This document shows positions 25,888-35,258 of a stretch of 62,112 nt of DNA, in pieces. The position numbers were made by a program, and so were the translations under genes. The notes under the pieces were generated by a model. That model made no database searches. It was not told the origin of the DNA and was given only the letters and a program-made list of their open reading frames with translations. Position 1 is the stretch's first letter. Each line of letters starts with the position of its first letter. The stretch is from assembly GCF_000224065.1 (NCBI RefSeq), contig NZ_AFWT01000028.1, positions 1 through 62,112 on the forward strand. Reading direction: 5' to 3'. Source of the DNA: Thiorhodococcus drewsii AZ1. GTDB lineage: Bacteria > Pseudomonadota > Gammaproteobacteria > Chromatiales > Chromatiaceae.

Positions 25888-26450
25888 TCGGAAATCTCGG
25901 GGCTATGGGCCTGTTCGTAGAGGCAACGGTAGAGCGCCCGGAAACGGACGGGGTCTGGAGTGCCGAACAGGGGGTCCTCGGCGACGGGGGCCTCGGCCTC
26001 GATCGCGGCCCAGTCGTCGTCATCGAGATACTGCTGGGCGATGGGGAAGGCCTCCGCGTCCTCCAGTTGGAGATGGGCGCGCATGGTGGCCACCAGTTCG
26101 CGGCCGTTGGCCTCGACGTCCTCGCGCAGCAGCACCTCTTCATTGATGATGCCTTCGAGCGACTTGCTGAAACGTTTGCTCACGGCGCTCAGACCTGCAT
26201 GCTGACGCATCAGCACATCGAAAACGTCGTGCTGGCCGGCACCCTTTTCGAGCACGCGCCGGAAGATGATGTCCTCGGTCGGGTGGTGGACGATGTCGGC
26301 GTAGGTGCCGATGTATTCGACCATTTCCTGCATCAGCTCGAAGTCGGGCTCGACGCCCTCATGGAATCGGTCGAGCAGTCCCTGGAGTAGATCAAGCACG
26401 CGCGTGAGACGCGCGTGGTCCTGGGCGAGATTGGTCATGACCGCGTGCAT
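25884..26450 (-). CDS. Hemerythrin-like HHE domain protein
   Basis: A 188-residue cytoplasmic protein with a hemerythrin/HHE four-helix bundle that should bind a di-iron centre. Visible ligands are H12 (DHARL), H55/H56 with E59 (HHPTED), H84 (QHAGL), and H126 with E130 (HLQLED). Members sense or scavenge O2, NO or iron, or help repair iron-sulfur clusters. The start at 26450 is chosen because GGAGGAGGCAC precedes it. It lies upstream of and coupled to hemH; a link to iron supply for haem synthesis is a reasonable inference only. Confidence 0.85.
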   Translation of the reverse strand: MHAVMTNLAQDHARLTRVLDLLQGLLDRFHEGVEPDFELMQEMVEYIGTYADIVHHPTEDIIFRRVLEKGAGQHDVFDVLMRQHAGLSAVSKRFSKSLEGIINEEVLLREDVEANGRELVATMRAHLQLEDAEAFPIAQQYLDDDDWAAIEAEAPVAEDPLFGTPDPVRFRALYRCLYEQAHSPEISE

Positions 26451-26496
26451 GTGCCTCCTCCTTATGGTAGGCGAGCGACAATTGTCCAGTATGCCA

Positions 26497-28203
26497 TTAT
26501 CGAAGTCGTTGCCAAGCCGCAATCCAGCGCCAAATAGGCCCCTCGCGAGGCGACTCCCCGGTCACAACATAGCGTAACGCATGGATGTTCTGGAGCACCC
26601 AGTCCATGCGCCGATGTGCCTCCTCGCGACCGCAGAAGAGCAGATGGTCGCCAGGTTCGAGCCGCTCGTCGAGCTCGGGCAGCAAAAAGCGCTCCCCATC
26701 GCGGATCAGCAGCAGCGGGATGGCGCACAATCGCCGCTCTCGATTCCTGGGGTCGCGCAGCAGCGTATCGAGCGTCGCCACCAGATGGCGCATCTCGTCA
26801 TCATGCAGGGCGAAGGCGCCCTCCTCGTCCACCATGACCTCCCAAACGTAGGGCATGCGTTCGTCGATCAGGGCGATGATGCGGCTCACCAGCTGACTGG
26901 CCCATTCCTCGTCCTGGAAGCGTGCCAGGGTCGAGAATTCGGCCAGCAGCGGTGTGACCAAACGGATGCGGATACGATTGGCGATGATGGTGCTGGGATT
27001 CATGATGGCATGCGCCCCGACACGATCGAACAGCTCCTGATTCTGGATATGGTTCTCGCGCGCGATCACGAACAAATCCGGGTTGAGATCGAGCGCGGTC
27101 ATGATGATGGAGAGATTGTCGGCGTCGTGGTCGGTCCCGGCCACCAGCCCGACCGCGCGCCGGATCTCGGCCTGCTCCAGGGTGACCGCCTCAGTGCCGC
27201 GACCATGGATCACACCCTCGGGTGGAATTCCGGTCTTGTGCGGAGAGGCCTCGATGACCGACAGCTCGAACCCCTGCCCCTTGAGATGCTGGTACATGGC
27301 CTTGCCGAAGCGTCCGTAACCGCAGATGACCCAGAGCCCCTTGGTGGGCGGATAGCGCGGCTCCGTCAGCGCCTCGCCGCCGAATCCGGACAGCCAGTCG
27401 ACCAAGAGGGTCTGACAGGGCGCCTGAATGGCGGTAGCGATATAGAGCGCGAAGGTATCGAAGGGGTCGTAGATATGATCGGTGCCGAAGGAGGCCATGT
27501 TGGCCTCGACCTCGTGCGAATCGGCGCGGCAGATGACCTTGACCTTGGGCTGCAACAGCTTGGCCGCGATGGCGATCTTGAGGTTGGCCTCGTTGACGTT
27601 GGTCAGGGCGACCACGCCCCGGCACAGCGGATGGCTCAGCCCGGCCGATTCGAGCGCCGCCGGACTGCGGGCGTCGGCACAGAGCGCCGGCACGAACTCG
27701 CGCTGATTGTCGAGCCGGAGCAGATTGATACGGTCCGGGTCGACGTCGATCACGACCGCCTGCAGATGGCGGTCGGTGAGCCCGCGCACCAAGGCGCTTC
27801 CGGTCTGACCATAACCACAGACTAGATAGAAGGGACGCGAGCCCGCGCGCACCCGCATGCGGAATCGGCGTTCGGCGATCGCCCGCTGCAAGGTGGTGTC
27901 CTGCAGCAGCGCGATCAGGTTGCCGATGGCATAGATCCAGACCGCCACGGTGGAGAAAACGGTCAGGGAGACCCACAACCGCTGGGCATCGGTGAATGCA
28001 TTGGGCAACTCGCCGAAACCGATGGTCGTCGACATGTAGCTGACGAAATAGAAGGCATGGAAGAGGCTCATGCTGGTCGGACGACCGTCGGCGTCCTGGG
28101 CCGGTATGAGCGCCATGCCCGCCATGGCGACGGCATAGACGACGATGAGGATCAGCAGCGGCGCACGCATCCGCCGCAGGACGAGGAAAAAGATGGTATC
28201 CAT
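26497..28203 (-). CDS. RCK (TrkA-N) domain potassium channel
   Basis: A 568-residue two-transmembrane ion channel with regulatory domains. TM1 covers about 13-33, the pore helix and selectivity filter read STTIGFGELP (T60-I61-G62-F63-G64-E65), and TM2 about 78-100. Two Rossmann-type RCK N-domains follow, with GYGQTG (130-135) and GYGRFG (295-300) nucleotide-binding turns, and a C-terminal TrkA-C-like region (about 470-560, LDERLEPGDHLLFCG). Tandem RCK domains on one chain are typical of larger prokaryotic K+ channels. The start at 28203 begins TM1 correctly; longer frames are not supported. The upstream DUF6394 gene ends 20 bases before it and is probably co-transcribed. Confidence 0.88.
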   Translation of the reverse strand: MDTIFFLVLRRMRAPLLILIVVYAVAMAGMALIPAQDADGRPTSMSLFHAFYFVSYMSTTIGFGELPNAFTDAQRLWVSLTVFSTVAVWIYAIGNLIALLQDTTLQRAIAERRFRMRVRAGSRPFYLVCGYGQTGSALVRGLTDRHLQAVVIDVDPDRINLLRLDNQREFVPALCADARSPAALESAGLSHPLCRGVVALTNVNEANLKIAIAAKLLQPKVKVICRADSHEVEANMASFGTDHIYDPFDTFALYIATAIQAPCQTLLVDWLSGFGGEALTEPRYPPTKGLWVICGYGRFGKAMYQHLKGQGFELSVIEASPHKTGIPPEGVIHGRGTEAVTLEQAEIRRAVGLVAGTDHDADNLSIIMTALDLNPDLFVIARENHIQNQELFDRVGAHAIMNPSTIIANRIRIRLVTPLLAEFSTLARFQDEEWASQLVSRIIALIDERMPYVWEVMVDEEGAFALHDDEMRHLVATLDTLLRDPRNRERRLCAIPLLLIRDGERFLLPELDERLEPGDHLLFCGREEAHRRMDWVLQNIHALRYVVTGESPREGPIWRWIAAWQRLR

Positions 28204-28223
28204 GAGCGTGGCGCGGACGGCCC

Positions 28224-28607
28224 TCAGCGACGCACCATCACGGTCTCGATCACCAGCAAGACGACCGACACCACGTTGGCGATCATGGCGCCGCCAGACA
28301 GAGAGACGACGCTGGCCATGACCGAAGGCGTCAATCCAGCATCGGTCGCGTAGACCGAAAAGGTCCACAGCAGCGTGGCGGCCAACAGCTGCAGCATGGC
28401 GACCAGGCTGGTGGACAGCAGCACGGCCCCGATCTGACTGCGATCGCCGAACTTAAGGACCGTGGCGACCATGTTGACGACCACCACCGCAAACAGCTCC
28501 CAGGCGTGATGGTGATTCGGGTTGTCGAGCTCCCCGACGAAGAAGCCGAAATTGAGGGTCAGTGCGAGGACGATGAAAAAACCAAAGACGACCTTCTCTG
28601 GATTCAT
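28224..28607 (-). CDS. DUF6394 family membrane protein
   Basis: A 127-residue protein with four predicted membrane helices (about 7-25, 38-52, 62-84, 98-122). It begins MNPEKVVFGFFIVLALTLNFGFF and has NHHHAWELFAVVVVNMVATVLKFGDRSQIGAVLL, features of the DUF6394 family. No function is known. Its tight placement before the RCK channel suggests it helps or regulates the channel, an inference from position. Confidence 0.75.
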   Translation of the reverse strand: MNPEKVVFGFFIVLALTLNFGFFVGELDNPNHHHAWELFAVVVVNMVATVLKFGDRSQIGAVLLSTSLVAMLQLLAATLLWTFSVYATDAGLTPSVMASVVSLSGGAMIANVVSVVLLVIETVMVRR

Positions 28608-28775
28608 GGGCTGAATTTCCTGATTGACGACGGGGTTGCGCGGTTATTGTCGCGGGTCGCGCGCAAAAGGCAATGCCTGACACCGAAGCGAAACGCCCGG
28701 CCGATGCGGGCATGGACCCGAGGCCGACGAGAGCGGCTATGCTGTCGTGAGCCACTCTTTCGAAGGTGAACGACC

Positions 28776-31460
28776 ATGCCGATCCGAGACGTCCTACTCA
28801 CGCTGGTGCTCTCGCTCGCCGGGCTCGCCTTCGGCCTCTGGAACGACGAGCTGCTGCTGTACGGACTGATCGGATTCCTGCTCGGCCGCCAGCTGTCGCT
28901 GAGTCTCTCGGTCGACGACCTGCGCGAACAGATCGCCCGCCTGAAGAGCACGCCGGACCCGGCCGCTTCCGCGCGCACCCAGACCGAGTCAGATCGGGCC
29001 ACAGGAAACCCCACGCAACCGGCAGCCGAACGGGCGCCAGAGCCGGACAGCGAACCGCTCTCGCTGGACCTCGATTGGCAGACGACGCCAGAGCCGACCG
29101 TGGCGGAACCAGAGACCGCGCGCCCGACGCCGCGCCCCGACCCCATCCTCGGGCTCATCCAGTTGGTCCGCGACTGGTTCCTCGGCGGCAACCTCTTCGT
29201 GCGCGTCGGCATCCTGCTGGTCTTCTTCGGCGTCGCCTTCCTCATCAAATATGCGGTCGATCAGCGGTGGCTGAGCTTCACGCTCGAATTGCGCCTGGCT
29301 GCGGTGGCGGCCGGCGGCGCGGCCCTGCTCGGGCTCGGCTGGCGGCTGCGCAAGAGTCGCCGCGACTACGCCCTGCTGCTGCAGGGTGCGGGCATCGGCA
29401 TCCTCTATCTCGCGGTCCACGGCAGCCATCAGCTCGCCCATCTGCTCGACGCGGGACCGGCCTTCGCCGCGCTGACCGCGATCGGTCTGGGCGCAGCCGG
29501 ACTCGCGGTGATCCAAAACGCACCCTCGCTGGCCTGGTTCGGCTTTGCTGGCGGCTTCCTCGCCCCGATCCTGGCCAACGCGGGCACTGACGACCATGTC
29601 GCGCTGTTCGCTTACTACGCACTGCTCAACGCCGCCATTCTGGGGGTCGCCTGGTTTCGCAGCTGGCGCGCGCTGAATCTGCTCGGATTCGCCTTTACCT
29701 TCGGGATCGCGGTCGCCTGGGGCGTGCTGCGCTACGCGCCCGATCGCTTCGCGAGCACCGAGCCCTTTCTGGTGCTCTACTTTCTGTTCTATGTCGCCAT
29801 CACGGTGCTCCACGCACTGCGCCAGCCGCCACGGCTGCGCGGCTATGTCGATGCCACGCTGCTGTTCGGCACGCCGATCCTGAGCTTCGCCTGCCAGATC
29901 GCGCTGGTCCGCCATTTCGAATACGGCATCGCCTGGTCCGCCCTCGCCATGGGGCTGTTCTATCTGGCGCTCTCCGCCGGTATGCGCCGGATGCGGAGCG
30001 AGGGACTCGACCTGCTCGCCCAGGCATTCCTGGCGCTCGGCATCATCTTTCTCTCGATCACCATCCCCTTCGCACTGGCCGCCGAGACCACGGCCGGTGC
30101 CTGGGCGCTGGAAGGCGCGGGTCTGGTCTGGATCGGTGCGCGCCAGGGACGCCCTCTGGCACGCGCCTTTGGGCTGCTGCTTCAAGCCGGCGCTGCGCTC
30201 GCATTCATCGCCGGTCTGCCCTACACGACACCATATCCATTCGCCAATGCCGCCTATCTCGCCTCGGCCATGATCGGCATTGCGGGTCTCGTCAGTGCCT
30301 ACTGGCTCGACCGCTGCGACGCGAAGCGGGCGCGCTGGGAATGGGGCGGCGCGCCCTGGCTTCTGCTCTGGGGCCTGGCCTGGTGGTTCGGCGCTGGCGC
30401 GCTGGAGCTGGACCGCATCGGCCCACCGGACGCCTTCGCCGCGCATTGGCTCTGGTACGGAATCGGATCGCTCCTGACCGCCGAACTGCTGGTGAGCCTG
30501 CTGTCCTGGAGACGCCTGGATCACGCCTTGAGCGCAGCGGCGCTGATCGGGCTGGCGGCCCTTGCCGTCAGCCTGGACAGGCTGACACATCCGGCCGAGT
30601 CGGGCGGAATGCTCGCCTGGCCATTCTTTCTCGCAGCGGCTTATCTGACGCTCTGGCGCAGCGAGCAGCGCGAGCGCCATGCCCTCTTGCCCTGGGGTCA
30701 CGCCGCGCTGGCGCTGCTGCTGGTGGCGCTGGCGCAATGGGAGACGAGCTGGCGTCTGCTCGAACAGTTCGGTGCGATCGAAGGCTGGAGGGTCGCGGCC
30801 ATCGCGCTGGTCCCGCTGCTCGGGCTGCAGTTGGTATCAAAGGCACGCTTCTGGCCGATCGGCGCCTGGCGCTTGGTCTATCGGGTCCTGATCGGTGGTG
30901 TGCTGGCGGTGGGGCTGTTGCTCTGGTCGCTCTGGTCGGCCGAATCGCCTGGCGGAACCGGCTCGCTACCCTGGCTCCCCGTGCTCAATCCGGTCGATGC
31001 GCTCACGGGTGCCGCGATCCTGGTCCTGGCACGTTGGTGGATCGGACTGGCGGAACAGGGTGTCATGGCCTCGCACTGGCGCGACGACCGGCTTTTCTGG
31101 GGACTGCTGGGCGGCCTAGCCTTCCTGTGGATCAACCTCATACTGCTGCGCGCGTTGCACCACATCGGGGGCATCGACTACAGCGTGCACGCACTCTTCC
31201 GCTCCGATCTGGCGCAGACCTCGATCTCGGTGCTGTGGGGACTGACTGGAGTCGGTCTGCTGCTGGTGGCTCGGTGGCGGGGATCGCGTCCGCTGTGGAT
31301 GACGGCCGCGCTCCTGTTCGCGGCCGTGGTCCTCAAGCTGTTCGCGATCGATCTCGCCGCCAGCGGCACCATTGAGCGCATCGTGTCCTTCCTCGCCGTC
31401 GGCGGTCTCCTGGTCGGCATCGGCTGGCTTTCGCCGCTTCCACCGAGACGCCACGACTGA
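28776..31460 (+). CDS. DUF2339 large membrane protein
   Basis: An 894-residue integral membrane protein of unknown function. A short N-terminal membrane segment (about 7-40) is followed by a polar, Pro/Glu-rich stretch (50-125) and then more than twenty hydrophobic helices to the end. Family marks are NLFVRVGILLVFFGVAFLIKYAVDQ, the ELRLAAVAAGGAALLGLGWRLR segment, and the GHQLAHLL-like and NAG-DDHVALFAYY regions. DUF2339 proteins occur widely in gammaproteobacteria without an assigned role. It is divergent from the DUF6394 gene across a 168-base gap that must hold two promoters. Confidence 0.85.
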   Translation: MPIRDVLLTLVLSLAGLAFGLWNDELLLYGLIGFLLGRQLSLSLSVDDLREQIARLKSTPDPAASARTQTESDRATGNPTQPAAERAPEPDSEPLSLDLDWQTTPEPTVAEPETARPTPRPDPILGLIQLVRDWFLGGNLFVRVGILLVFFGVAFLIKYAVDQRWLSFTLELRLAAVAAGGAALLGLGWRLRKSRRDYALLLQGAGIGILYLAVHGSHQLAHLLDAGPAFAALTAIGLGAAGLAVIQNAPSLAWFGFAGGFLAPILANAGTDDHVALFAYYALLNAAILGVAWFRSWRALNLLGFAFTFGIAVAWGVLRYAPDRFASTEPFLVLYFLFYVAITVLHALRQPPRLRGYVDATLLFGTPILSFACQIALVRHFEYGIAWSALAMGLFYLALSAGMRRMRSEGLDLLAQAFLALGIIFLSITIPFALAAETTAGAWALEGAGLVWIGARQGRPLARAFGLLLQAGAALAFIAGLPYTTPYPFANAAYLASAMIGIAGLVSAYWLDRCDAKRARWEWGGAPWLLLWGLAWWFGAGALELDRIGPPDAFAAHWLWYGIGSLLTAELLVSLLSWRRLDHALSAAALIGLAALAVSLDRLTHPAESGGMLAWPFFLAAAYLTLWRSEQRERHALLPWGHAALALLLVALAQWETSWRLLEQFGAIEGWRVAAIALVPLLGLQLVSKARFWPIGAWRLVYRVLIGGVLAVGLLLWSLWSAESPGGTGSLPWLPVLNPVDALTGAAILVLARWWIGLAEQGVMASHWRDDRLFWGLLGGLAFLWINLILLRALHHIGGIDYSVHALFRSDLAQTSISVLWGLTGVGLLLVARWRGSRPLWMTAALLFAAVVLKLFAIDLAASGTIERIVSFLAVGGLLVGIGWLSPLPPRRHD

Positions 31461-31500
31461 GACGGGGTGGATCGCCCGAACCAGGCGACTCGAACGCCCG

Positions 31501-33084
31501 TCAGCAGAGTGGCTCGGCGATGTCGGACGTCGGCGTCGCCTCCTTCTCCTTGGCCAGTGCCCGGTGCACCAGGATGTTGAGCATCCTGACGGTCGCGCCA
31601 ATGGCGGCAAAGACCTGATTGGCGTGAACGCCCCGGGTGCGCAGGTCGCCCCGGTCGGTCTGCCAGGTGATGCTGCACTCGGTCAGCGCGTCGGTACGAC
31701 CGCCCTTGGGGATACGCACCTCGAAGTCGGACAGCGCGGGCAGATTCAGCCCCTGTTTCTTGAGGATCTTGCCCAGTGCGCTGGTGAAGGCGTCATAGCC
31801 CCCGTTGCCGGTTCCAGACGCCGTGTAGATCTGATCTTCGAGACGCATCTTGATGGTGGCCATCGAGCCCAGATCCAGGCTGGACGAAATGCTGCAGGCC
31901 AGCAGCTCGACGTGGTCGTAGTCCTTGCTCTCCAGCACCTCGGCGATAATGAAGGGCAGGTCCTCGGTGGTGATGGTCTTCTTGGAGTCGCCCAACTCGA
32001 CGACACGCTGGAGGACCTTGCGCTGGTTCTCCTCCGAAAGATGGATATCCAGCCGCTCCAGATTCTTGGCCAACGACGCCTTGCCGGCGAGCTTGCCGAG
32101 CGCATATTTGCGTCGGCGGGCGAAGCGCTCGGGCGACAGTCGGCTGTGATAGAGACTGCCCTTCTTGTCGCCGTCGGCATGGATGCCAGCGGTCTGGGTA
32201 AAGACGTCGGCGCCGACGATGGGGGCGTTGTCGGCGATACGCTTACCCGAGAAATACTCGACCAGCTCGCTGACCCGCGCCAGATGGCTCTCGTCGATGC
32301 CGACCTCGAACCCGAGCTGATCGCGGAGGTTGACCGCGACCTCGGCCAGCGAGGCATTGCCGGCGCGCTCGCCCAGACAGTTGACGGTGCAGTGCAGGGC
32401 GGCGGCTCCGGCCTGAGCGGCGGCGAGCACGTTGGCCGTGGCCAGCCCGTAATCGTTGTGCGGATGGAAATCGAACTGGAGTCCCGGGAAACGCTGGACC
32501 ATGTCCGATACGGAGGCGAATACCCGTTCCGGCGTCATGACGCCGAGCGTGTCGGGCAGCATGAAATGCCCGACACCGAGATCGGCCAGACGCTCGACCA
32601 GACCGAAAACATACCCCGGGCTGTCGCGATAGCCGTTCGACCAGTCCTCCAGATAGAGGTTGACCGCCAGACCGCGATCGAAGGCGATGGCGATGGTGTC
32701 GCGCACGTCGGCCACGTGCTGGTCGAGCGTCTTGCAGAGCTGACCGTGACAGTGCTTTTCGCTGCCCTTGGCGAGCAGATTGATGACCCGCCCGCCGGCG
32801 CCATGAATCCAGTCGACGCTCTGTCCGCCATCGACGAATCCCAGCACCTCGACACGCTCGGCAAGCCCCTTGTCCTCGGCCCAGGCGACGATCTGGGACA
32901 CGGCAGCGGCCTCGCCACTGGAGACGCGCGCCGAGGCCACCTCGATGCGGTCGACCCGAACCTGCTCCAGCAACGCCTTGGCGAGATTGACCTTCTCGGC
33001 GGGCGAGAACGACACCCCCTGGGTCTGCTCGCCGTCGCGCAGCGTCGTATCCAGAATGCGAACGTAACGGCTGGCGTCGGTCAT
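31501..33084 (-). CDS. cimA: (R)-citramalate synthase, Leptospira type
   Basis: Condenses pyruvate with acetyl-CoA to (R)-citramalate, opening the threonine-independent route to isoleucine. The 527-residue protein is collinear with Leptospira interrogans CimA as I remember it: TLRDGEQTQGVSFSPAEK (R16, D17), the pyruvate pocket L81, L104 and Y144, E146 in YLEDWSNG, metal ligands H207 and H209 (HPHND), GERAGNASL, FSGKRIADN, VFTQTAGIHADGDKKGSLY, and a C-terminal regulatory domain ending in GVHANQV. The hydrophobic pocket differs from LeuA. A longer frame with a TTG start is rejected. It is downstream of thrC in the same orientation with a 111-base gap. Confidence 0.88.
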   Translation of the reverse strand: MTDASRYVRILDTTLRDGEQTQGVSFSPAEKVNLAKALLEQVRVDRIEVASARVSSGEAAAVSQIVAWAEDKGLAERVEVLGFVDGGQSVDWIHGAGGRVINLLAKGSEKHCHGQLCKTLDQHVADVRDTIAIAFDRGLAVNLYLEDWSNGYRDSPGYVFGLVERLADLGVGHFMLPDTLGVMTPERVFASVSDMVQRFPGLQFDFHPHNDYGLATANVLAAAQAGAAALHCTVNCLGERAGNASLAEVAVNLRDQLGFEVGIDESHLARVSELVEYFSGKRIADNAPIVGADVFTQTAGIHADGDKKGSLYHSRLSPERFARRRKYALGKLAGKASLAKNLERLDIHLSEENQRKVLQRVVELGDSKKTITTEDLPFIIAEVLESKDYDHVELLACSISSSLDLGSMATIKMRLEDQIYTASGTGNGGYDAFTSALGKILKKQGLNLPALSDFEVRIPKGGRTDALTECSITWQTDRGDLRTRGVHANQVFAAIGATVRMLNILVHRALAKEKEATPTSDIAEPLC

Positions 33085-33195
33085 GAGGTCGATCTCGCGC
33101 AAGGAAGGGGAATGACGGGCACGCGATCCGCGCGCCCCGCAGGATGAAACGAACGCCCCCGAGCAATGGAGACGCGGTGATGACTCACAGACATC

Positions 33196-34587
33196 TCAAA
33201 CGCCTTCCCCCAACGCGTCACGCAGATGGCCCTTGACCGCCTCCTGCGTGGCGTCCAGTTCGGTGCAGCGCGTTTCCTTGTCCATGAGCCCCTGCAGTGA
33301 CGGCGGCTGGGCCGCCTCCAGACCGATCGCCTCACGCACTGCCTCGGCGAACTTGGCCGGATGGGCCGTGGCGAGACAGACGACATCGCGCATACCGCGC
33401 GCCGCGTGTACGCCGACCGCCGTATGGGGACAGAGGATGTAGCCGCTGCCGGAATAGGTGGAACGGATCTGTTCGAGCGTCTCCTCGTCGCTGGCCGAGG
33501 CGGCATCGAAGTCGGCCTGGACCTGGTCGTGACGGGCCGCATCGACCTCAAGACGACCGGTCTCGCGCATGGACTCGAACGCCGCCCGCACCTGGGCGCT
33601 GTCGCCGTCGAGCAGGAAATAGAGATAGCGCTCGAAATTGGAGGCGATCTGGATGTCCATGGCCGGACTCAGAGTCTGATAGACCGCGTCGCCAACCGCA
33701 TAGACGCCGGTATGCACGAACCGGGTGAGGATATCGTTGCGGTTGGTGGCGACCACCAGACGCTCGATCGGTAGCCCCATACGCTTGGCCAGATAGCCGG
33801 CGAAGACGTCGCCGAAATTGCCGGTCGGCACGGAGAAGCTCAGGCGCCGCTCCGGATCGCCGCCGCTGACACGCGCCCAGGCGTAGAAGTAGTAGACGCT
33901 CTGCGCCAGGATGCGCGCCCAGTTGATCGAATTGACCGCACCCAGGTGGTAGGCCGACTTGAAGGGTAGATCGTTGAACAGCGATTTGACGATGCTCTGG
34001 GCGTCGTCGAAGGTTCCGCGCACGGCGATGTTGTGCACGTTCGCATCCAGAACGCTGGTCATCTGGCGTTCCTGGATCGGCGAGACCCGCCCCTTCGGAT
34101 GCAGGATGAAAATCTGGATGCGTTCCTTGCCGCGCACGCCGTAGATGGCGGCGGAGCCGGTGTCGCCGGAGGTGGCGCCAACGATGTTGAGCTGGCCGCC
34201 GCTGCGCGCAAGCAGATACTCGAAGAGGTTGCCCAGGAACTGTAGCGCCACGTCCTTGAAGGCCGCAGTCGGGCCGTGGAAGAGTTCCAGGATGCGGTTC
34301 CCGCCCGCCTCGACCAGGGGCGTCACCTCGGGATGCGAGAAGGTCGCATAGGAGCGATCGATCAGGGAGCGCAGATCCTCGCGCGGGATTTCGTCGCCAA
34401 TGAAGGGTGTCATGACCTCCAGCGCGAGTTCCTGGAAGTTGAGGCCGGCCCAACGGCGAAGCTGGTCGGGTGTGACCTGGGGGATCTCGGCGGGAACCAG
34501 CAAACCGCCATCGGTTGCCAACCCCATCATGACGGCGTCGGCGAAACCGATGGGATCGATCCCACCACGGGTGCTCTGATAGTACAT
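33196..34587 (-). CDS. thrC: Threonine synthase
   Basis: PLP enzyme that converts O-phosphohomoserine to threonine. The 463-residue product is the longer, E. coli/yeast-like class: YYQSTRGG at the start, the LATDGGLLVP segment, the PLP lysine in GPTAAFKDVALQ (K111), GATSGDTGSAA (phosphate loop), HPKGRVSPIQERQM and VPTGNFGDVFAGYLAKRMG. No hom or thrB gene is in the window. Its upstream gap carries a plausible promoter; the gene leads a minus-strand pair with cimA. Confidence 0.94.
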   Translation of the reverse strand: MYYQSTRGGIDPIGFADAVMMGLATDGGLLVPAEIPQVTPDQLRRWAGLNFQELALEVMTPFIGDEIPREDLRSLIDRSYATFSHPEVTPLVEAGGNRILELFHGPTAAFKDVALQFLGNLFEYLLARSGGQLNIVGATSGDTGSAAIYGVRGKERIQIFILHPKGRVSPIQERQMTSVLDANVHNIAVRGTFDDAQSIVKSLFNDLPFKSAYHLGAVNSINWARILAQSVYYFYAWARVSGGDPERRLSFSVPTGNFGDVFAGYLAKRMGLPIERLVVATNRNDILTRFVHTGVYAVGDAVYQTLSPAMDIQIASNFERYLYFLLDGDSAQVRAAFESMRETGRLEVDAARHDQVQADFDAASASDEETLEQIRSTYSGSGYILCPHTAVGVHAARGMRDVVCLATAHPAKFAEAVREAIGLEAAQPPSLQGLMDKETRCTELDATQEAVKGHLRDALGEGV

Positions 34588-34661
34588 GGTGCTCTCTAAG
34601 GACTCTTTGGCTCGGGCGCCGAGGCGCGGCGAGCGAGGCTCGGCAGGGGCTCAAACCCTGC

Positions 34662-34690
34662 AGGTTAAGAAACCCGCGCCCGCTTGACAA
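34662..34690 (-). promoter_or_regulatory. Candidate promoter of thrC
   Basis: On the minus strand TTGTCA (34690-34685) and TAACCT (34667-34662) are 17 bases apart, 75-100 bases upstream of the thrC start. The match to the sigma-70 consensus is moderate. Confidence 0.4.
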
Positions 34691-34835
34691 CAGATCCCTT
34701 CCATCAAGATTCGGAAGAAACCCGCGTCGGCGATGCGGAATCCGCGATCTCAAACCTCCCAAACAGACATTCATTTGGTCGAACGCGTTGACAGAACCGA
34801 GAAACCGACCAGACAATGCGACGAGATCCGATCAT

Positions 34836-34863
34836 TTGGCAGAGATGGACGGCTCTATATAAA
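34836..34863 (+). promoter_or_regulatory. Candidate promoter of the DUF4212-symporter pair
   Basis: On the plus strand TTGGCA (34836-34841) and TATAAA (34858-34863) are separated by 16 bases, about 120 bases before the DUF4212 start. The rest of the 399-base gap between thrC and this operon holds no gene. Confidence 0.4.
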
Positions 34864-34986
34864 AACGAATGGGGGGGCACATCTGCTGCATGTCGATTCA
34901 ATGACCACCTGCGTCCGTGGGTTCGGTCTACGCCCCGTCACCCCGCCCTTTCCTGAGACAAGAAACATCTACGGAGTGACATCATC

Positions 34987-35244
34987 ATGACAAGCGACAA
35001 AAGGACGGACTATTGGAAGGCGAATCTACGCCTTCTAGTCGTTCTACTGCTTATTTGGTTCAGTGTTTCATTCGGCTTTGGCATCCTGCTCGTGGAGCCA
35101 TTGAATGCCATCCAGCTCGGTGGCTACCCGCTCGGTTTCTGGTTTGCGCAACAGGGATCCATCTATGTCTTCGTCGTTCTCATCTTCGTCTATGCAGGTC
35201 TGATGAACCGGCTCGACAAGAAATTCGACGTCGGCGAAGACTGA
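34987..35244 (+). CDS. DUF4212 symporter small subunit
   Basis: An 85-residue membrane protein with two transmembrane helices (about 14-36 and 55-74) and the family pattern: KRTDYWKANLRLL at the start, VSFGFGILLVEPLNAI, GGYPLGFWFAQQGSIYVFV and a C-terminal YAGLMNRLDKKFDV. DUF4212 proteins are encoded directly upstream of VC_2705-type sodium/solute symporters, where they are taken to be the small subunit. Here the gap to the symporter is 14 bases. The protein has no signal peptide. Confidence 0.9.
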   Translation: MTSDKRTDYWKANLRLLVVLLLIWFSVSFGFGILLVEPLNAIQLGGYPLGFWFAQQGSIYVFVVLIFVYAGLMNRLDKKFDVGED

Positions 35245-35258
35245 GGGAGTGGTGAATC

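Noticed and set aside
28989-30737. Long minus-strand frame opposite the DUF2339 gene
   Set aside because: Gln/Glu/Arg-rich translation with no domain; antisense of a hydrophobic membrane protein gene.
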